64,000 nucleotides of DNA, from positions 52,496,560 to 52,560,559 of the forward strand of contig JAYGXS010000005.1 in assembly GCA_036362985.1 (NCBI GenBank), given 5' to 3'. Shown in pieces: positions 34,868-46,200 of this stretch (position 1 is the stretch's first letter; the number at the start of each line of letters is the position of its first letter). The position numbers and the translations under genes were made by a program. The notes beneath the pieces were generated by a model, which saw only the letters and a list, made by a program, of their open reading frames with translations, was not told the origin of the DNA and made no database searches. The stretch is from Ligula intestinalis. Its lineage: Eukaryota > Platyhelminthes > Cestoda > Diphyllobothriidea > Diphyllobothriidae.

Positions 34868-35302
34868 TTACGCTTGGCAGTACGCTTGGCGTGTAAGGAC
34901 AACATTATGACATACCAACTGGCTCTTAAAGCTACCGTCTGACAGCCCTGACACGAAGCCATCGAACTCCTGCAGGTTTGTTGCCCGCGTGAAATAATTA
35001 AGGGAGTGAGGCGCTGCTTTTATCGTTGTCACGACCGGTGTTTTCTGCAGAAGCTCAATTATCTGTCTTTGATTTTCGAGCATCTGCTGCATAGTCTTCG
35101 TCTGGAAATCCATGAAATTCATTTGGGCATTGTTCATGTGCTTTAGTAGACGATATACTTTTGAGCCAGAGGATCTCCGACCCGAACGATGACGTTGTGG
35201 ACTTTCATTAATTATGTCTAAAAGGGGAATCGTTGTTACGCAAGTGCTTACCATGTAACGGAAACGCCGTGGCTGACATGCTTGTAGGCAGCGTAACTTC
35301 AC
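34868..35302 (-). pseudogene. CACTA-like accessory ORF, coiled coil with DUF4806-like start
   Basis: A 144-aa frame. Residues ~50-80 (LLKHMNNAQMNFMDFQTKTM, QQMLENQRQIIELLQ) look like a coiled coil. Residues 110-130 (NLQEFDGFVSGLSDGSFKSQ) resemble the start of a DUF4806-type domain that accompanies some animal CACTA-type transposases. A similar ORF follows the second transposase copy (39200-39960). The domain is cut short here. Family assignment is from memory of the pattern and is moderate. Confidence 0.5.
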
Positions 35303-35691
35303 TGCCAGCTGATGAGCTGTCTGAGTCCTGAACCGTTATCCATCACATTTATTACCGCTGATGATGACAAAGATATGAGGACATGTCCGCACAAAAATTC
35401 TGTATATTTACGGGGCGACCGCTTTTCCCTTCTCGAATGCCGTCGTGAGATATTTTCGTCAGACATTACAAGTCTAAAATAAAAAGGTCGCTTTTAGCGC
35501 CTGTTAAACGGCGGATTTCTGCCAAAACAGTAACCGGCAAAATTAGAAGTCACCTCCAGTTTCACTGGAAGGTGTGTTGAACACTTTATTTATACTTTTG
35601 GGTACAGAAAAAAATGCAAAAAGTAAAACGTGATAAAAATTGTAATGGAAAACGTAAACTTACCTGTCAGTGACGAGTACATTTACTCGGA

Positions 35692-38677
35692 TTACTCGTT
35701 GACGTCCCAACGTGGATTTATCTCCATGAGGACGAAATGGTCTTCCTCGGGGAAGGAGGTGTACTTCAGAACTTGTGACGGCAATGGGCAGTAGTTCACA
35801 GTGTTTCCTATCTTTGCTTTGAAAAGTTCAAAATGTTTCGAATTGGTAGGGTACACGCAGCAGTCCTGAATTTCTTCATACTCTACGTAAACCGAGATTA
35901 TAGCACCGGACGCATAGCGAACGATGTTCTTAACACACAACAGTTTGCCATCAATGGAAAGAGAACCATTGGTGGGAGTTGTGCCGATAAATTTGTTGCC
36001 CTTAGTAATCGAGGTGAACTGCGTGAAGGCTCCATCACCTACTGGAGGCGGCGGTCTATTCCTATGTTCAAACTTGCAAGTCTATTCTACTGGACCTGGT
36101 AATGTTCGTGGCAGTCTTAAACTCTCCTCAAAATGTTTAGCTACTTGCTGGAGTTCTTGGCTTTTCTTTCTTGATCTGCCCTAAGTAGGGGAAATGAAGA
36201 GAAACTTTCTAAGAGACCGTGACGTACGAGTCCTCTGGAAGGTGAAAAATTCTATGTAAATTGTACACCATTTCCCTTAGACCATACAGCCTTTCATACT
36301 TTTCTATAAATCTCTCTAGCAAGGTGGTCGCATATTGAACCCAATCCTTGCAAGTTGTTGGCTGAACTAAACAACGAATGGCCATTGACAGAAGCATAAA
36401 GTGCTTCCAATATTTACGTTTAATTGCACATTTACGAACCACTACCCCTGTGTATAGTAAGAATTGTCTCAATTCAGTCCCTTTCCAATATTCTCACTCA
36501 CTAAGAGATCGAGCTCTCTGACTAAACACCCGTGGTAAATAGTGGTTAATGGCTTTAAATCGTTCATCTACTTCGATTACAGCCTTCCCAGGTATCTTAT
36601 ACTTAGTTCCATGCGGGCTTCTGAGCCACAACTTGAGCAACCTTCGCATTACACTTAGGTATACTACAGGATGCCCCACAAAAAACCCCTAAGTTTGTGA
36701 TTGTTACGGCGGCCGGACCGCCCATGCCGTCACGATCGATGGCAGAGAAAACAGAACACCTGGGCTACATCCGAAGTGAAGCCGCCCCCGTTGGTTCGCA
36801 CCCACATTCATGTCGCCCACGCCATGTTCCGCTCAGTGGTGAGGAGCACCGACACAACGTGGGTGGTGGTCGCAGAGGAGAAGGTGCTAAAATGCCCACC
36901 TGAGCGTCATATGCCAGGAATATTCTGGAAAGAAGTGTAGACCCATGCCACAGCTAAGCAATTTCCAGCGCGAGGTCATCGTCCTATTCCGGAAAGAACA
37001 TCCAACATGGGGGTTGCAGAAATGTCGGAACATTTTGCCTAGATTTTTTGGTGCCATTAAAACTGATCAGTTTAGAGGTGTCGCGGCTGCATTCAAACAA
37101 GGTGGATCACCTGTAGCAAAGGTGCGTAAGCCTGGTAGTGGCACTTCTTGCAGGCACGATTCCCCAACAAGGCGAGCAGTCTTGGAACTTGCCGTCACTC
37201 CACCAGATCATCACAGAAGTTATTCAAGTCAACTCCAGATTTCATCACACCCCAGCAATGGCCATCCAAGAGCCCTGACCTGAATGTAATGGACTTTTGC
37301 ATTTGGAGTGTACTCTTACAGGAGGTTCAGAGACGAAGAATAGGAATCACTGATATTGAGTCAATAAAACATGTGTTGATAGACACATGGAACAACATCC
37401 CTCTTGATGTCATTCGTCGAGCAGCTCAGAGCTGGATGGATCGCTTACGTCGCTGTTCTGCAGTTAATGGACAGCATTTTGAGCGGTATCTGTAACTTGT
37501 TATTAAGTAACAGTTTGTTTATTACACAATAAAGTTGTTACTTATAATTGTAATCAAATATTTTTATTTTTATAACAGTATAAACATTATCATAAATTTA
37601 GGGGTTTTTCGTGGGGCACCCTGTAGATGCAGCGGATCTAAAGGAAAACAACTTACCATACCTACATTACATACTAACAACGGTGACCTGCCAATACGAT
37701 AGCAGTCATCCGCTCGATCATAGAAATCTTGGTCACTTCTTTTATCTTCACTAGCAACATCGTACACAACCTTCCTCCATGTAGGACGACGGATACCCTC
37801 CACCTTACAACGCTCACACCCATAATAAGCATTATCATTCTTGATTGGCTTTATGAAAGCCCTCGCAGGAGCATCGCAAATGATGGCTTCCACTTTAAAG
37901 TTAAAGGTTTGGTTGAGACTTTCAACATACAGCCCTCTTCTACACAGGAAAGAAACTTCCCTAATCAAGGGCTTGCAGTACGCCTGAACATCTGATGGTT
38001 TTTTTTTCCACTATATATCCCTACGGGAAATACTTTGCCAACGAAAGGTTGCATTATTCGGCCGAGAATAGGCCACAAATCCAACCTCCTCTTCCTATAT
38101 AAAGGTAGTCCGTCTATGGATAAGTTAATTACGATTTCATTTCCCTGTATATGCATTGACGGCTCACTTACCTCCTTCGTTATACACTTCATAAGTCCAA
38201 TGTGAACGTACTGTCCGCTACCTATTGCCGTCACGGGTGTCCGTCGGCTTGATCTTCTCCGCAGGGTTCGGCCATCTGACGGTAGCTCCAGATGAAAGCG
38301 TTGCAAGATTTTCAGGAGTTTCGTAAGATGCTTTGTTGGGGGTCCCATTAATTAGCCCACAACTCCAGTGCTTCGCGTAGAGTAAGCTCCTGAGCCGCTG
38401 GCGGCTTCGAAGGACGTTGTGCTGGAAATTCGAACTTCCGAAAACTCCCACTGCTCGATTCCTCTATAGAGTCTGAGCTGGTGTCCGAATCTTCATATGA
38501 TGAAGTGCAGATTGAATCACTATATAAGGAATCTTCGTCAGATTCCGATGTGGTCGACCAAGCTTCTCTGTCGGCCTCCTCAATTTTACGCAATAATGCA
38601 TGATAATTGCGTTTAGCTCTCCTCCAAACGGTACTCCTGTGTGTAGGTTTCCACATACTGCAAAAAGAAAGCTCCAT
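35692..38677 (-). pseudogene. CACTA/tnp2-like transposase pseudogene, copy 1
   Basis: Read from 38677 down. The acidic N-terminus is Ser/Asp/Glu-rich (38348-38677). Then come INLSIDGLPLYRKRRLDLWP (~38120), ICDAPARAFIKPIKNDNAYY with GCERCKVEG (~37870), FPLDPLHL (~37630) and VMRRLLKLWL after a mariner insertion. FSQRARSLSE, LRQFLLYTG and GLREMVYNLHRIFHLPEDSY follow at 36220-36680. The C-terminal block 35692-35940 includes VKNIVRYASGAIISVYVEYE. This order resembles tnp2/Transposase_21 proteins with a DUF4218-like end. The segment between HLPEDS and VKNIV lacks the conserved LDSFSAFPFE region seen in copy 2, and there are stops. Confidence 0.75.
36667..37623 (+). mobile_element. Tc1/mariner-like transposon, 957 bp, TA-flanked
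   Basis: Bounded by TA (36665-36666 and 37624-37625). Terminal inverted repeats read CAGGATGCCCCACAAAAAAC and, from the right, CAGGGTGCCCCACGAAAAAC, extending about 40 bp. Inside are transposase remnants on the plus strand: an HTH-like N-terminus (36945-37140) and the C-terminal catalytic end WPSKSPDLNVMDFCIWSVLL at ~37261, where the third acidic residue is Asp (DD-D type). The first and second catalytic Asp segments are deleted and the frames do not join, so it is non-autonomous. It splits the CACTA-like transposase. Confidence 0.9.
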
Positions 38678-38999
38678 ATAACAATTTAGGCAACATTAAA
38701 ATCTAGAGCATTCACAGCCAACTTACGCATTCAGCAGTGCACGTGCGATATGACAGAATGCCATCCAAACTTGCCGCCACCAGCAGCGGTTGAATTAGCC
38801 AATCATATTCAATGTATTGACGATCAAACGAAGTGACCAATCCTTTTGCTGAAATTTAAGCCAATGAAAAGTGAGATATTGTATATGCTTGAGTTGACGG
38901 AACCACAGGACTACAAATTTCTATTAGGGGGTGGATACCCTTTATGACGGAACGACCCATTTACTAAACGAAACCCCCTTAATTAGTAGTAAAGGTAAG

Positions 39000-39960
39000 T
39001 CGGAAACCGATTATGATTGGTAAAAAATTTTATTCTAGTAAAAATAAAACAAATCTGTACTATATGCACAGGCGCTTCGAAGGAACAATTGTTTCTTCCG
39101 TCCATAACCCTTATTCTCCATTCTCCGGTTCTGGACTGAACGATTTCCCAGCGGTGGCCTCTACAAGTCATAAGTACACGAAGAATTTATAAGTTTGCTT
39201 ACCAGTCCGCTCATTTTTCTTCTTTAATCTGGCCTCTCGCTGTTTATAGGTATCCAGCATCACTCGTAAGCGACACTTCACAGCATTCTCCAAATCGGAC
39301 ACTTTGCAGTTTCCATCGTGATTCCAAATGGAGAAGAGGTCTAAAGATGAAGAATGTCGTTGATATAAGGAAACTTACCGAAAAGCACTTTGAAAAGTTG
39401 GAATTTTGAGGCTCATTTTGGATTTCTGTCCCAGGAAGTTGATAAACATGCTCACTTCCTCATCAAATATGGCCCCAAAGATGCGTTTAACAAACTCGGG
39501 AAGAGTGTTTCCGCCGAGGTCATTGAGATAATCGATCTAATGCAAGTGTTAATCGCCAAATATGTTGCTTACGAGTTCCTTTCGGAATTTTTTATCCGCT
39601 AAGCGGACGTTCGGTTGCCGGAAATCGGCAGCTGTTTTTAGAGTGTCAGCAAAGGGGGTTGCTTCTGATGATGGCATTAGCCGTAGGGCTAGCAATCTGT
39701 TGCTGGCGGACCAGCGCTTCAAGCTGCCTTTGGTGAGCATTATCCCGGCTGACCATAAATTCCAGGCGTTCAAGCCGTTCCCTCAGATAATTATAATTCC
39801 GCCTGGCCTCTGTGGCGTAATCAGCGAGTTGACGACTTAAGAGAAGATATCCGTCGCCGGTCTCTGGACTGCCACCGGCGACTTTCGCATCGTTGTCGCC
39901 AGTAGGCAGTGTGTCGTCGCTTCTTTCAAACACATCTTCCGGCTCCGGGTCCTTAGAAGC
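39000..39960 (-). pseudogene. CACTA-like accessory ORF with DUF4806-like domain, copy 2
   Basis: Read from 39933: an acidic start, then a coiled coil (YATEARRNYNYLRERLERLE), then LKTAADFRQPNVRLADKKFR. After stops come LNDLGGNTLPEFVKRIFGAI, FDEEVSMFINFLGQKSKMSL and KIPTFQSAFR. A probable intron (GTAAGT...CTTTAG, about 38 bp, ~39334-39371) joins to DLFSIWNHDGNCKVSDLENA, and a second donor GTAAGC follows. The pattern matches DUF4806-type domains. It lies downstream of a transposase copy on the same strand, as at 34868. Confidence 0.55.
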
Positions 39961-40698
39961 AGAAAAATATTATTGTTAAGATTTACTGGTGATCTTTGAG
40001 CATCTCGTCCGTAGACAAATCCGCGTTGTTGGCTGCTGACTTCTTCGGCCGTTGTGATGGAGGGCGCTGGGACATCGTGAAATCTACAATCGCACAGGAA
40101 AAAAGGGATTTATTTATGGGGTAGTCGGATCGTGGACGATCCACCTGTGGCTGTTACCAATTCTATCCTGCAATGCTCATGAACCACTCACTGTAGGGTT
40201 TGTGCGTTTTAGGGTTCAGAGCACTGTTCGAAAATGCGAAGGATTAGCAAGTGGATTCCTACAATCTGTTTATAACTTCAATTAAAACATAACTACCTTC
40301 AAGTGGATAACCTACGTACTTACAGAAATTTGTCGGCAAAATAGCATACTGCTACGTGTCACTGATGTCTGCTCTATAAACTGTCAGAAGTGAAGACTTC
40401 CTCGGGTAGACATAAAAGTCAGATATGTTAACAAACTCAGTGAAAATTAATCCGACGCAGCCACTTTTACCAACAATTATGTTTTTACACAAACAATCTT
40501 ATGATGAAAACTAACGCATCTATTAGTGGGGGTTATGTCTATGCGGAATGTGTCAGTCAACAGGGCTTTGTACTGTTGACAACTGTCAAGTCTAACTACT
40601 ATAGATCCTAGGCTATGCGGATGAAGGAACTTAGTGGAAAACGCTTGTAAAGGATGAGTTTTTGTCTCCTCTCCACAAATTTGTTTAGCTACCTTTTG
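39961..40698. other. Spacer between CACTA-like ORFs
   Basis: Non-coding in all frames as far as I can see. It may be an intron-bearing or decayed part of the CACTA-like cassette. Confidence 0.4.
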
Positions 40699-41620
40699 TC
40701 AAGTTGGAGGAGTTAGTATCTCCTCCTCACTGATTCGATTAGCTATCTGTTGAAGCGGTCGTTGAGGGCTGCTCAGTTTCCTTGTCAACCTACCCAGGTA
40801 ACTCTCAAAAGGAAATGCTGAAAAACTATCTAAGTGGCCAAGACGTTCTACATCGTCTACAATGTGCACAATACTATGGAAATTGTAGACCATGTGTTGC
40901 TTACCAAAAGATGACAAAATTTTTGAGTTCACAGATTTAACAAATTCCTACAATAACCAACATTGGCAAAGCAAGATTCAGGTAGTGCTAATAAACGCAA
41001 AGCAGTAAATAACATAACGAATAACTTCAAGTGATTTGTTGCTATAATACCATAAACAACTAGAAGACCTACGTATAACTCGAACTGGCGAAATTCAGTA
41101 CCCTTCCAGCTATCGAAGTCACTAATCGCTCTACCGCGTTGGGAAAACTCACTCGGTAGGTATTTGCCCATTCGTCGCATTCGTTCATCTACAACTGCTA
41201 ACTCCGCAGGCTTCAAAACCGGCGGAGTGTACTCTCACTGCTCTATGGTACTTAGCCTTCCCTTCGGTTTATGACCTTTAACCCACAAGGTTACTAACTT
41301 CTTCACTACTCCCAGGTGCACCAGGTGTAGTGGATCTAAAGGGAACTTTGTAATTAGTCCTAGATTACACGACATGAATGGAAAAATTCCTACGATGTGC
41401 TTATCACCTGCCGGCTCTTTGAAGTCTCCGTCATTCCTTTCTCTCTTGCCTTCCTCGGCGTAAACAATTTTCCCCCTATGCTCACCGCGAACTGATCATC
41501 TTTTGCATCCGTGGTATGCGTTCACATTCTTAACCTGCTTAACGAAAGCTCTCGCGGGGGCGTCACATATGACTGCTTTCACGTTCACCCGCTATAGCCT
41601 CATAATTTCACCCGACATAG
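40699..41620 (-). pseudogene. CACTA/tnp2-like transposase pseudogene, copy 2
   Basis: Read from 41600 down: VKAVICDAPARAFVKQVKNV, NAYHGCKR, a stop, then ITKFPLDPLHLVHLGVVKKL (~41320). Next are YLPSEFSQRGRAISDFDSWK and GTEFRQFELYVGLLV (40929-41216), then HMVYNFHSIVHIVDDVERLG and HLDSFSAFPFESYLGRL (40699-40932). It is collinear with copy 1 and retains the DUF4218-like segment missing there. The N-terminal third is absent. The accessory ORF follows 740 bp downstream. Confidence 0.78.
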
Positions 41621-41635
41621 CCTCATCTGGATTCT

Positions 41636-43125
41636 TGAAGATTCACGTATAAACCGTGTAATTAAGCAAGTGAATGTTTATTTTAGATTGCTAATTTTAA
41701 AAAGGTTTCGCAATTTCTAACAAGATACAGTTTACACTTGTTGCAATATCAATCGACTTAGTTTTCATCCAGCATAGACTCCTCATCAATTTTATTTTCT
41801 GTATGAGAGAAACTTTCTTACATTGCCTTGCTTAAAAATATATCTAACTGCATATCCTTCTGATATTTTAAACTTCAATATGAAACCACAGTCAGTTTTT
41901 AGACGAAAATCCCCCTTTAACGACCCTCTTGGTGTTATATTTTTCCAAGATCAACCCATCGTCAATATGAAAAAACTGAATCTTGATGCTTTGGACACTT
42001 TTAATAATTTCATGTCTCAATATGGATGTTTGCTTACGGTTCTCAGTACCATCTTTGATGGAAATGTCTCTTCACTCACTTCTCAGCAATGTGAGACTGG
42101 CAAAAAAAGTTATAATTTTATTTTAAAGAATGTCCCAAAAAGTACAATTCCGCTAGACGTCGCCTGTCAATTCCTTTACTCGTGTGGCTTTAACTTTAAG
42201 GTCACAGAAGCTAAAAAGATGGTCCTCTCGAAGCCAAAATCCGCCGATTTTGGTCAAACTTTTTTTGGCGATAGAAGTTGACAACCTCTTCTCTCAGCAT
42301 GAGCGTTCAGCTCAATACCTGAAAAAACAAGCTTTTCATATGTAGGGATAAAACCCCCATGGAACGTAGGATTTCGCCTGCATCTGCAAAAACTAAGCCC
42401 ACTCCTACCCCTGCTATTCCAAATGTGGTATCTGAGGTCGATGTTAGTTCATGTCCCTCCGGATCAGCGACAACGTTAAGTTACCCGAAACCTCACTCAC
42501 AATCCTTACTCCTGAGGCCGACGCAAGCTCACGTCCCTCCGGATCAGGGACAACGATAATTTCACTCGAAACCTCACACGCAATCCTTTCTCCTGGCTCG
42601 AGTGAAATTCGTTCGCCTTCCGAGCGAACCTCGCCTGCTAAAGAGGCTAAACCTAATAGACCTAAACGTGCCCCCCGTAAATCGAAGCCAATTGCAAAAA
42701 TCAGTAATTTACCTAAATATAGGAACCATGCTAACATTTCAGCATCTACACCAGTTGTAAACACTCACGTTTTTACTTTTCCAATCCCCAAAATGGCCCA
42801 CAATCCACAATTAATTCACCCTAATAATACTGTGAATAGCTTCTCGCAACTTTCTATGCCATTTTCGAATGCCTGTCCTCTGACAAATTATGCTGACACT
42901 TCAGCATCTATAGCAGATGTAAATACTCACGTTAGTTATTTTCCAAACCCACAAATTGCCCAAAATCAACACATAATTAAATCTACTTATTATGATCATA
43001 GTCTTGCATACCCATTTAGGTCATTTTCAAACGTGCGTTTTCCGAAAAATTATGCTTTCTCGTATCATAATCCTATTTTACGACCGCCTCCTACTTTTCT
43101 TACTCCACCGCATTTATATTACCAC
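41636..43125 (+). pseudogene. Repeat-bearing ORF pair, probably LINE-derived
   Basis: The first 165 bp match the end of LINE-5. A 152-aa frame follows (41823-42281; FNDPLGVIFFQDQPIVNMKK, SQYGCLLTVLSTIFDG), then a 247-aa frame (42451-43194), the longest in the window. The latter contains an 80-bp DNA tandem duplication (42433-42512 / 42513-42592; CATGTCCCTCCGGATCAG against CACGTCCCTCCGGATCAG). It also has two imperfect ~57-aa repeats (SASTPVVNTHVFTFPIP / SASIADVNTHVSYFPNP). A basic Lys/Pro patch lies between. It could be a LINE ORF1. The last ~20 residues are an out-of-frame reading of the adjoining Gypsy RT. Confidence 0.45.
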
Positions 43126-43127
43126 AA

Positions 43128-43560
43128 GGACTTTTTGAATTTGAGACGATGCCATTTGGATTATGCAACGCGGCGGCAACATTCCAACGACTGATGCAAG
43201 TGGTATTAACCCCACTATATCCTCACTGTTGTTTAATATACCTAGACGATGTAATTGTATTCGGCGATACAACCGCCCATCACAATGCTAACCTAATGAC
43301 GGTCCTGGCCACATTAAGAGAGACAGGCCTGCCATAGAACCCGCATAAATGCAATTTTTTACAGAAGAAAATGACATTACTGGGACATGAAATCACTACA
43401 AAAGGTATTTGCGCATCACCCGACAAAGTGGTGGCGATAAAAACCTAGCCCATACCAAAAACACCCACCGAAGCTCAAAGTTTCGCCAGATTAGCATCAT
43501 ACTACCACAGATTTATATAACACTTTGCAGAGATTGCACGACCACTACAACCACTCACTG
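43128..43560 (+). pseudogene. Gypsy reverse transcriptase, C-terminal half
   Basis: Starts FEFETMPFGLCNAAATFQRL and contains the active site YLDD (43239-43250) in CCLIYLDDVIVFGD. Then HHNANLMTVLATLRETGL, a stop, NPHKCNFLQKK and LGHEITTKGICASPDKVVAI. The fingers and motif A are missing: they were lost or displaced where the LINE-like block joins at 43125. The order RT, RNase H, integrase is that of Ty3/Gypsy. At least three stops show inactivity. Confidence 0.92.
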
Positions 43561-44110
43561 AAAAAGGACGTATGTTCAAATGGACCGAAGAATACCAACA
43601 AGCATGCGAAGAACTGAAAGTTTGCCTGATAACAGCCCCTATACTAAGGTTACCCGACACACAACAAGATGCCTTAACTTTCATACTGGATACATATGCG
43701 AGCGGGTTTGCGATAGGAGCAGTACTTTCCCAATGCGACAGTACAGGCGTAGAACGACCCGTCTGTTTTGCGAGTAAGACGCTAACTAAGACTCAGCGCA
43801 ACTACTTCACATACAAACGTTAACTCTTCGCCCTGATAACATTCATTAAGCAGTTCAAATCGTTTCTACTAGGCAAACAATTTATTGTACGAACGGACCA
43901 AAAAGCACTGCAATGGTTGCAGTCAATGAAAGAAGCAGGACGATATGCCAGATGGCAAGAATACTTACAAGAATTTCATTATAAGTGGCAATTCCGTGCT
44001 GGCACGAAACATACTAATGCTGATGCCATGTCCAGAAGACCTTCAGAAGAACTTACGGACAACGCGACAACTAAAGACTATAGCGTCGCATCCATTTATA
44101 TTAGCTAGCC
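43561..44110 (+). pseudogene. Gypsy RNase H domain
   Basis: FKWTEEYQQACEELKVCLIT is the RT-RNase H connection. The RNase H core follows: TFILDTYASGFAIGAVLSQC (~43678), RPVCFASKTLTKTQRNYFTY and, after a stop, FIVRTDQKALQWLQSMKEAG. In the first core motif the catalytic Asp of the usual DTDAS is replaced by Tyr (DTYAS). The tethering segment AGTKHTNADAMSRRP at ~44005 is well preserved. Confidence 0.9.
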
Positions 44111-44329
44111 GACTTGCCACTATTGGGCCATAGCCCAAAGTACACATCCCGATACGGCAATCATCTACGACCATCAGTTAACAGGCCGACATCGTCCAAC
44201 CGATGAGGAGCTTCAAGGTTCAGCAGAAAATGCCACTATACTCCGAATGCAATGGCAGCATCTATTTATAGACAATGAAATACTCTTCTTCAAAGATAAT
44301 ATAGACGGCCGACCCGTCTTGTGGTACCA

Positions 44330-45670
44330 TGCTCCCTAACGCGGTCCGTGATGGAAGACACCCACCGAGAACTAGGCCACGTTGGACAGTTCAAAACAGA
44401 AGTTGCAAGTAGACGACGATATTGGTGACCTCACTTACGGGAACAAATAACTATCTTCTGTAATACCTGCTCAACATGTGCTTCTTTCAAAGGACCTAAC
44501 CCGAAACCAAAGGCGCCATTACAATCGATGCCCACGGTATTCCAATTCAAACGCGTTGGCATTTATATAGTAGGCCCAATAGCTTTTGCAACCACGGATA
44601 ATACAGGGTGCCCCACAAAAAACCCCTAAGTTTGTGATTGTTACGGCGGCCGGACCGCCCATGCCGTCACGATCGATGGCGGAGAAAACAGAACACCTGG
44701 GCCACATCCGAAGTGAAGCCGCCCCCGTTGGTTTGCACCCGCATTCATGTCGCCCACGCCATGTTCCGCTCAGTGGTGAGGAGCACCCACACAACGTGGG
44801 TGGTGGTCGCAGAGTAGAAGGTTCTAAAATGCCCACCTGCGCACCATATGCCAGGAATATTCTGTAATTAGGTAACAGTTTGTTAATTACACAATAAAGT
44901 AGTTAGTTATAATTGTAATCAATAATTCTTATTTTTATAACAGTATAAACATTATCATAAATTTAAGGGTTTTTCGTGGGACACCCTGTAGATACATTCT
45001 GGTAATGGTCAACTACTTTACCAAGTGGGTAGAGGCTATACCGTTAAAAACAAAAGGTGCAGCAACGGTGGCGACGGCCCTACTCAATCACTGGGTTTGC
45101 CGCTTTGGTGCTTCTCTCACCCTACATTCTGATTGTGGAGCCAACTTTGAGAGTAAGCTAATCAGATACGTTTGTGACTTGCTATTTATCCAGAAAACCA
45201 GGACAACGCCTTTACATCCCGAAGGCAACGGGCAGGTAGAACGCACCAATCGAACACGAATTAATCTGTTAAATGCCATCGCAAAAGACCACCACCTTCT
45301 CGATTGGGATACCCGGTTACCATACGCATTGATGGCGTCCCGCACTTCCATTCACAGTTCCACCGGATACTCTCCATTTTTGATGCTAACCGGCCACCAC
45401 TTTCGCCTACCAACAGACTCTAATTTCCCCCTACCCTCGGGAGACGAATGTAAACCGAACAAATATGTACTCGAGCTGCAAGAGTTACTACGTCTCACCC
45501 ACAACTTAGCACGCACACAACTAAATACGGCATATTCGACAAAAGGACTTCTTCGACAGACGAACACACGGTTTTTCGTACCAACGTGGCGACCTCGTAC
45601 TGCGATACCGATCAGTTCCACCAGTCGGAATACCCGCAAAATTTTTTTATTCATGGGAGGGATCATTTGA
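44330..45670 (+). pseudogene. Gypsy integrase, split by a mariner derivative
   Basis: The zinc-binding HHCC region is seen as DTHRELGHVGQFKTEV (44349) and CNTCSTCASFKGP (44459). Core motif 1 reads FKRVGIYIVGPIAF, where Tyr replaces the first catalytic Asp of VGIDIVGP. The frame is interrupted at 44604-44988 by a 385-bp element and resumes with ILVMVNYFTKWVEAIPLK. The second Asp (LHSDCGANFES) and the Glu (HPEGNGQVERTNRT) are present. The C-terminal region 45420-45670 ends in a frameshift. The frame is continuous across the insertion when one TA is counted. Confidence 0.93.
44604..44988. mobile_element. 385-bp internally deleted mariner-like element
   Basis: TA on both sides (44602-44603, 44989-44990). 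Its ends match those of the 957-bp element at 36667-37623. The first ~265 bp and the last ~115 bp are near-identical to it. All transposase sequence between is missing, with the junction at ATTCTG, where TCTG is shared by both edges of the deletion. It is a deletion derivative that could only move with a transposase supplied elsewhere. It is inserted in the Gypsy integrase. Confidence 0.93.
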
Positions 45671-45908
45671 GATAACTGACGTACGGTTTCCCAACACACA
45701 CATCATCCGGGATCTACACACACGCAATGAGCCTACCTTTCCTGTACATTATGATAAACTCAAGCCATACAAAAGACAACCTCCAACTGCTACACCGGTT
45801 ACCCTAACATTGCTACCTCCACATTTCGTGCCTCGCGCAGCAACCGAGATAGAAGTTGAAACTACACACGACCACCCTTCGACAAGCCATGAGGACATGG
45901 CCGCGACT

Positions 45909-45918
45909 GAAGGGGGGG
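45909..45918 (+). promoter_or_regulatory. Polypurine tract of Gypsy element
   Basis: GAAGGGGGGG directly before the right LTR is the expected plus-strand primer site. Confidence 0.75.
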
Positions 45919-45920
45919 CA

Positions 45921-46200
45921 GTTTTAGCAAACGTAGCTGACCCTGGGTTTGTTTAAACAGTGGGACACAAAGGACCGACCTCGAGAAGAGATACTAACAA
46001 AGGTTCCTTGTTCCATCATTGTTTTAGTACAAGTAACAATGGACTGCTTTTCTTCCCACTGGTAGATTTCAACTCCACCTTCCCGGATCATAAGTCCTGA
46101 GTGTTTTACTGATCTGTGCATTGCCCTTACACATTCTTCCTAACAATATCTGTCCTTATACAATAAACCTTCATACACTTTACCTATCTCGGATTATTAC
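45921..46200 (+). mobile_element. Gypsy LTR, right copy
   Basis: Partner of 30441-30721, same orientation, preceded by the polypurine tract. AATAAA lies near its end. It is not followed by host DNA but by another copy of the gag start. Confidence 0.9.

Noticed and set aside
35305..35335. CTGATGAGCTG near the accessory ORF start
   Set aside because: No stem II closing strand with GAAA follows.
39664..39700. CTGATGATGGC within the CACTA-like accessory ORF
   Set aside because: No GAAA at the right place, and it lies in antisense of recognisable coding sequence; a chance match.
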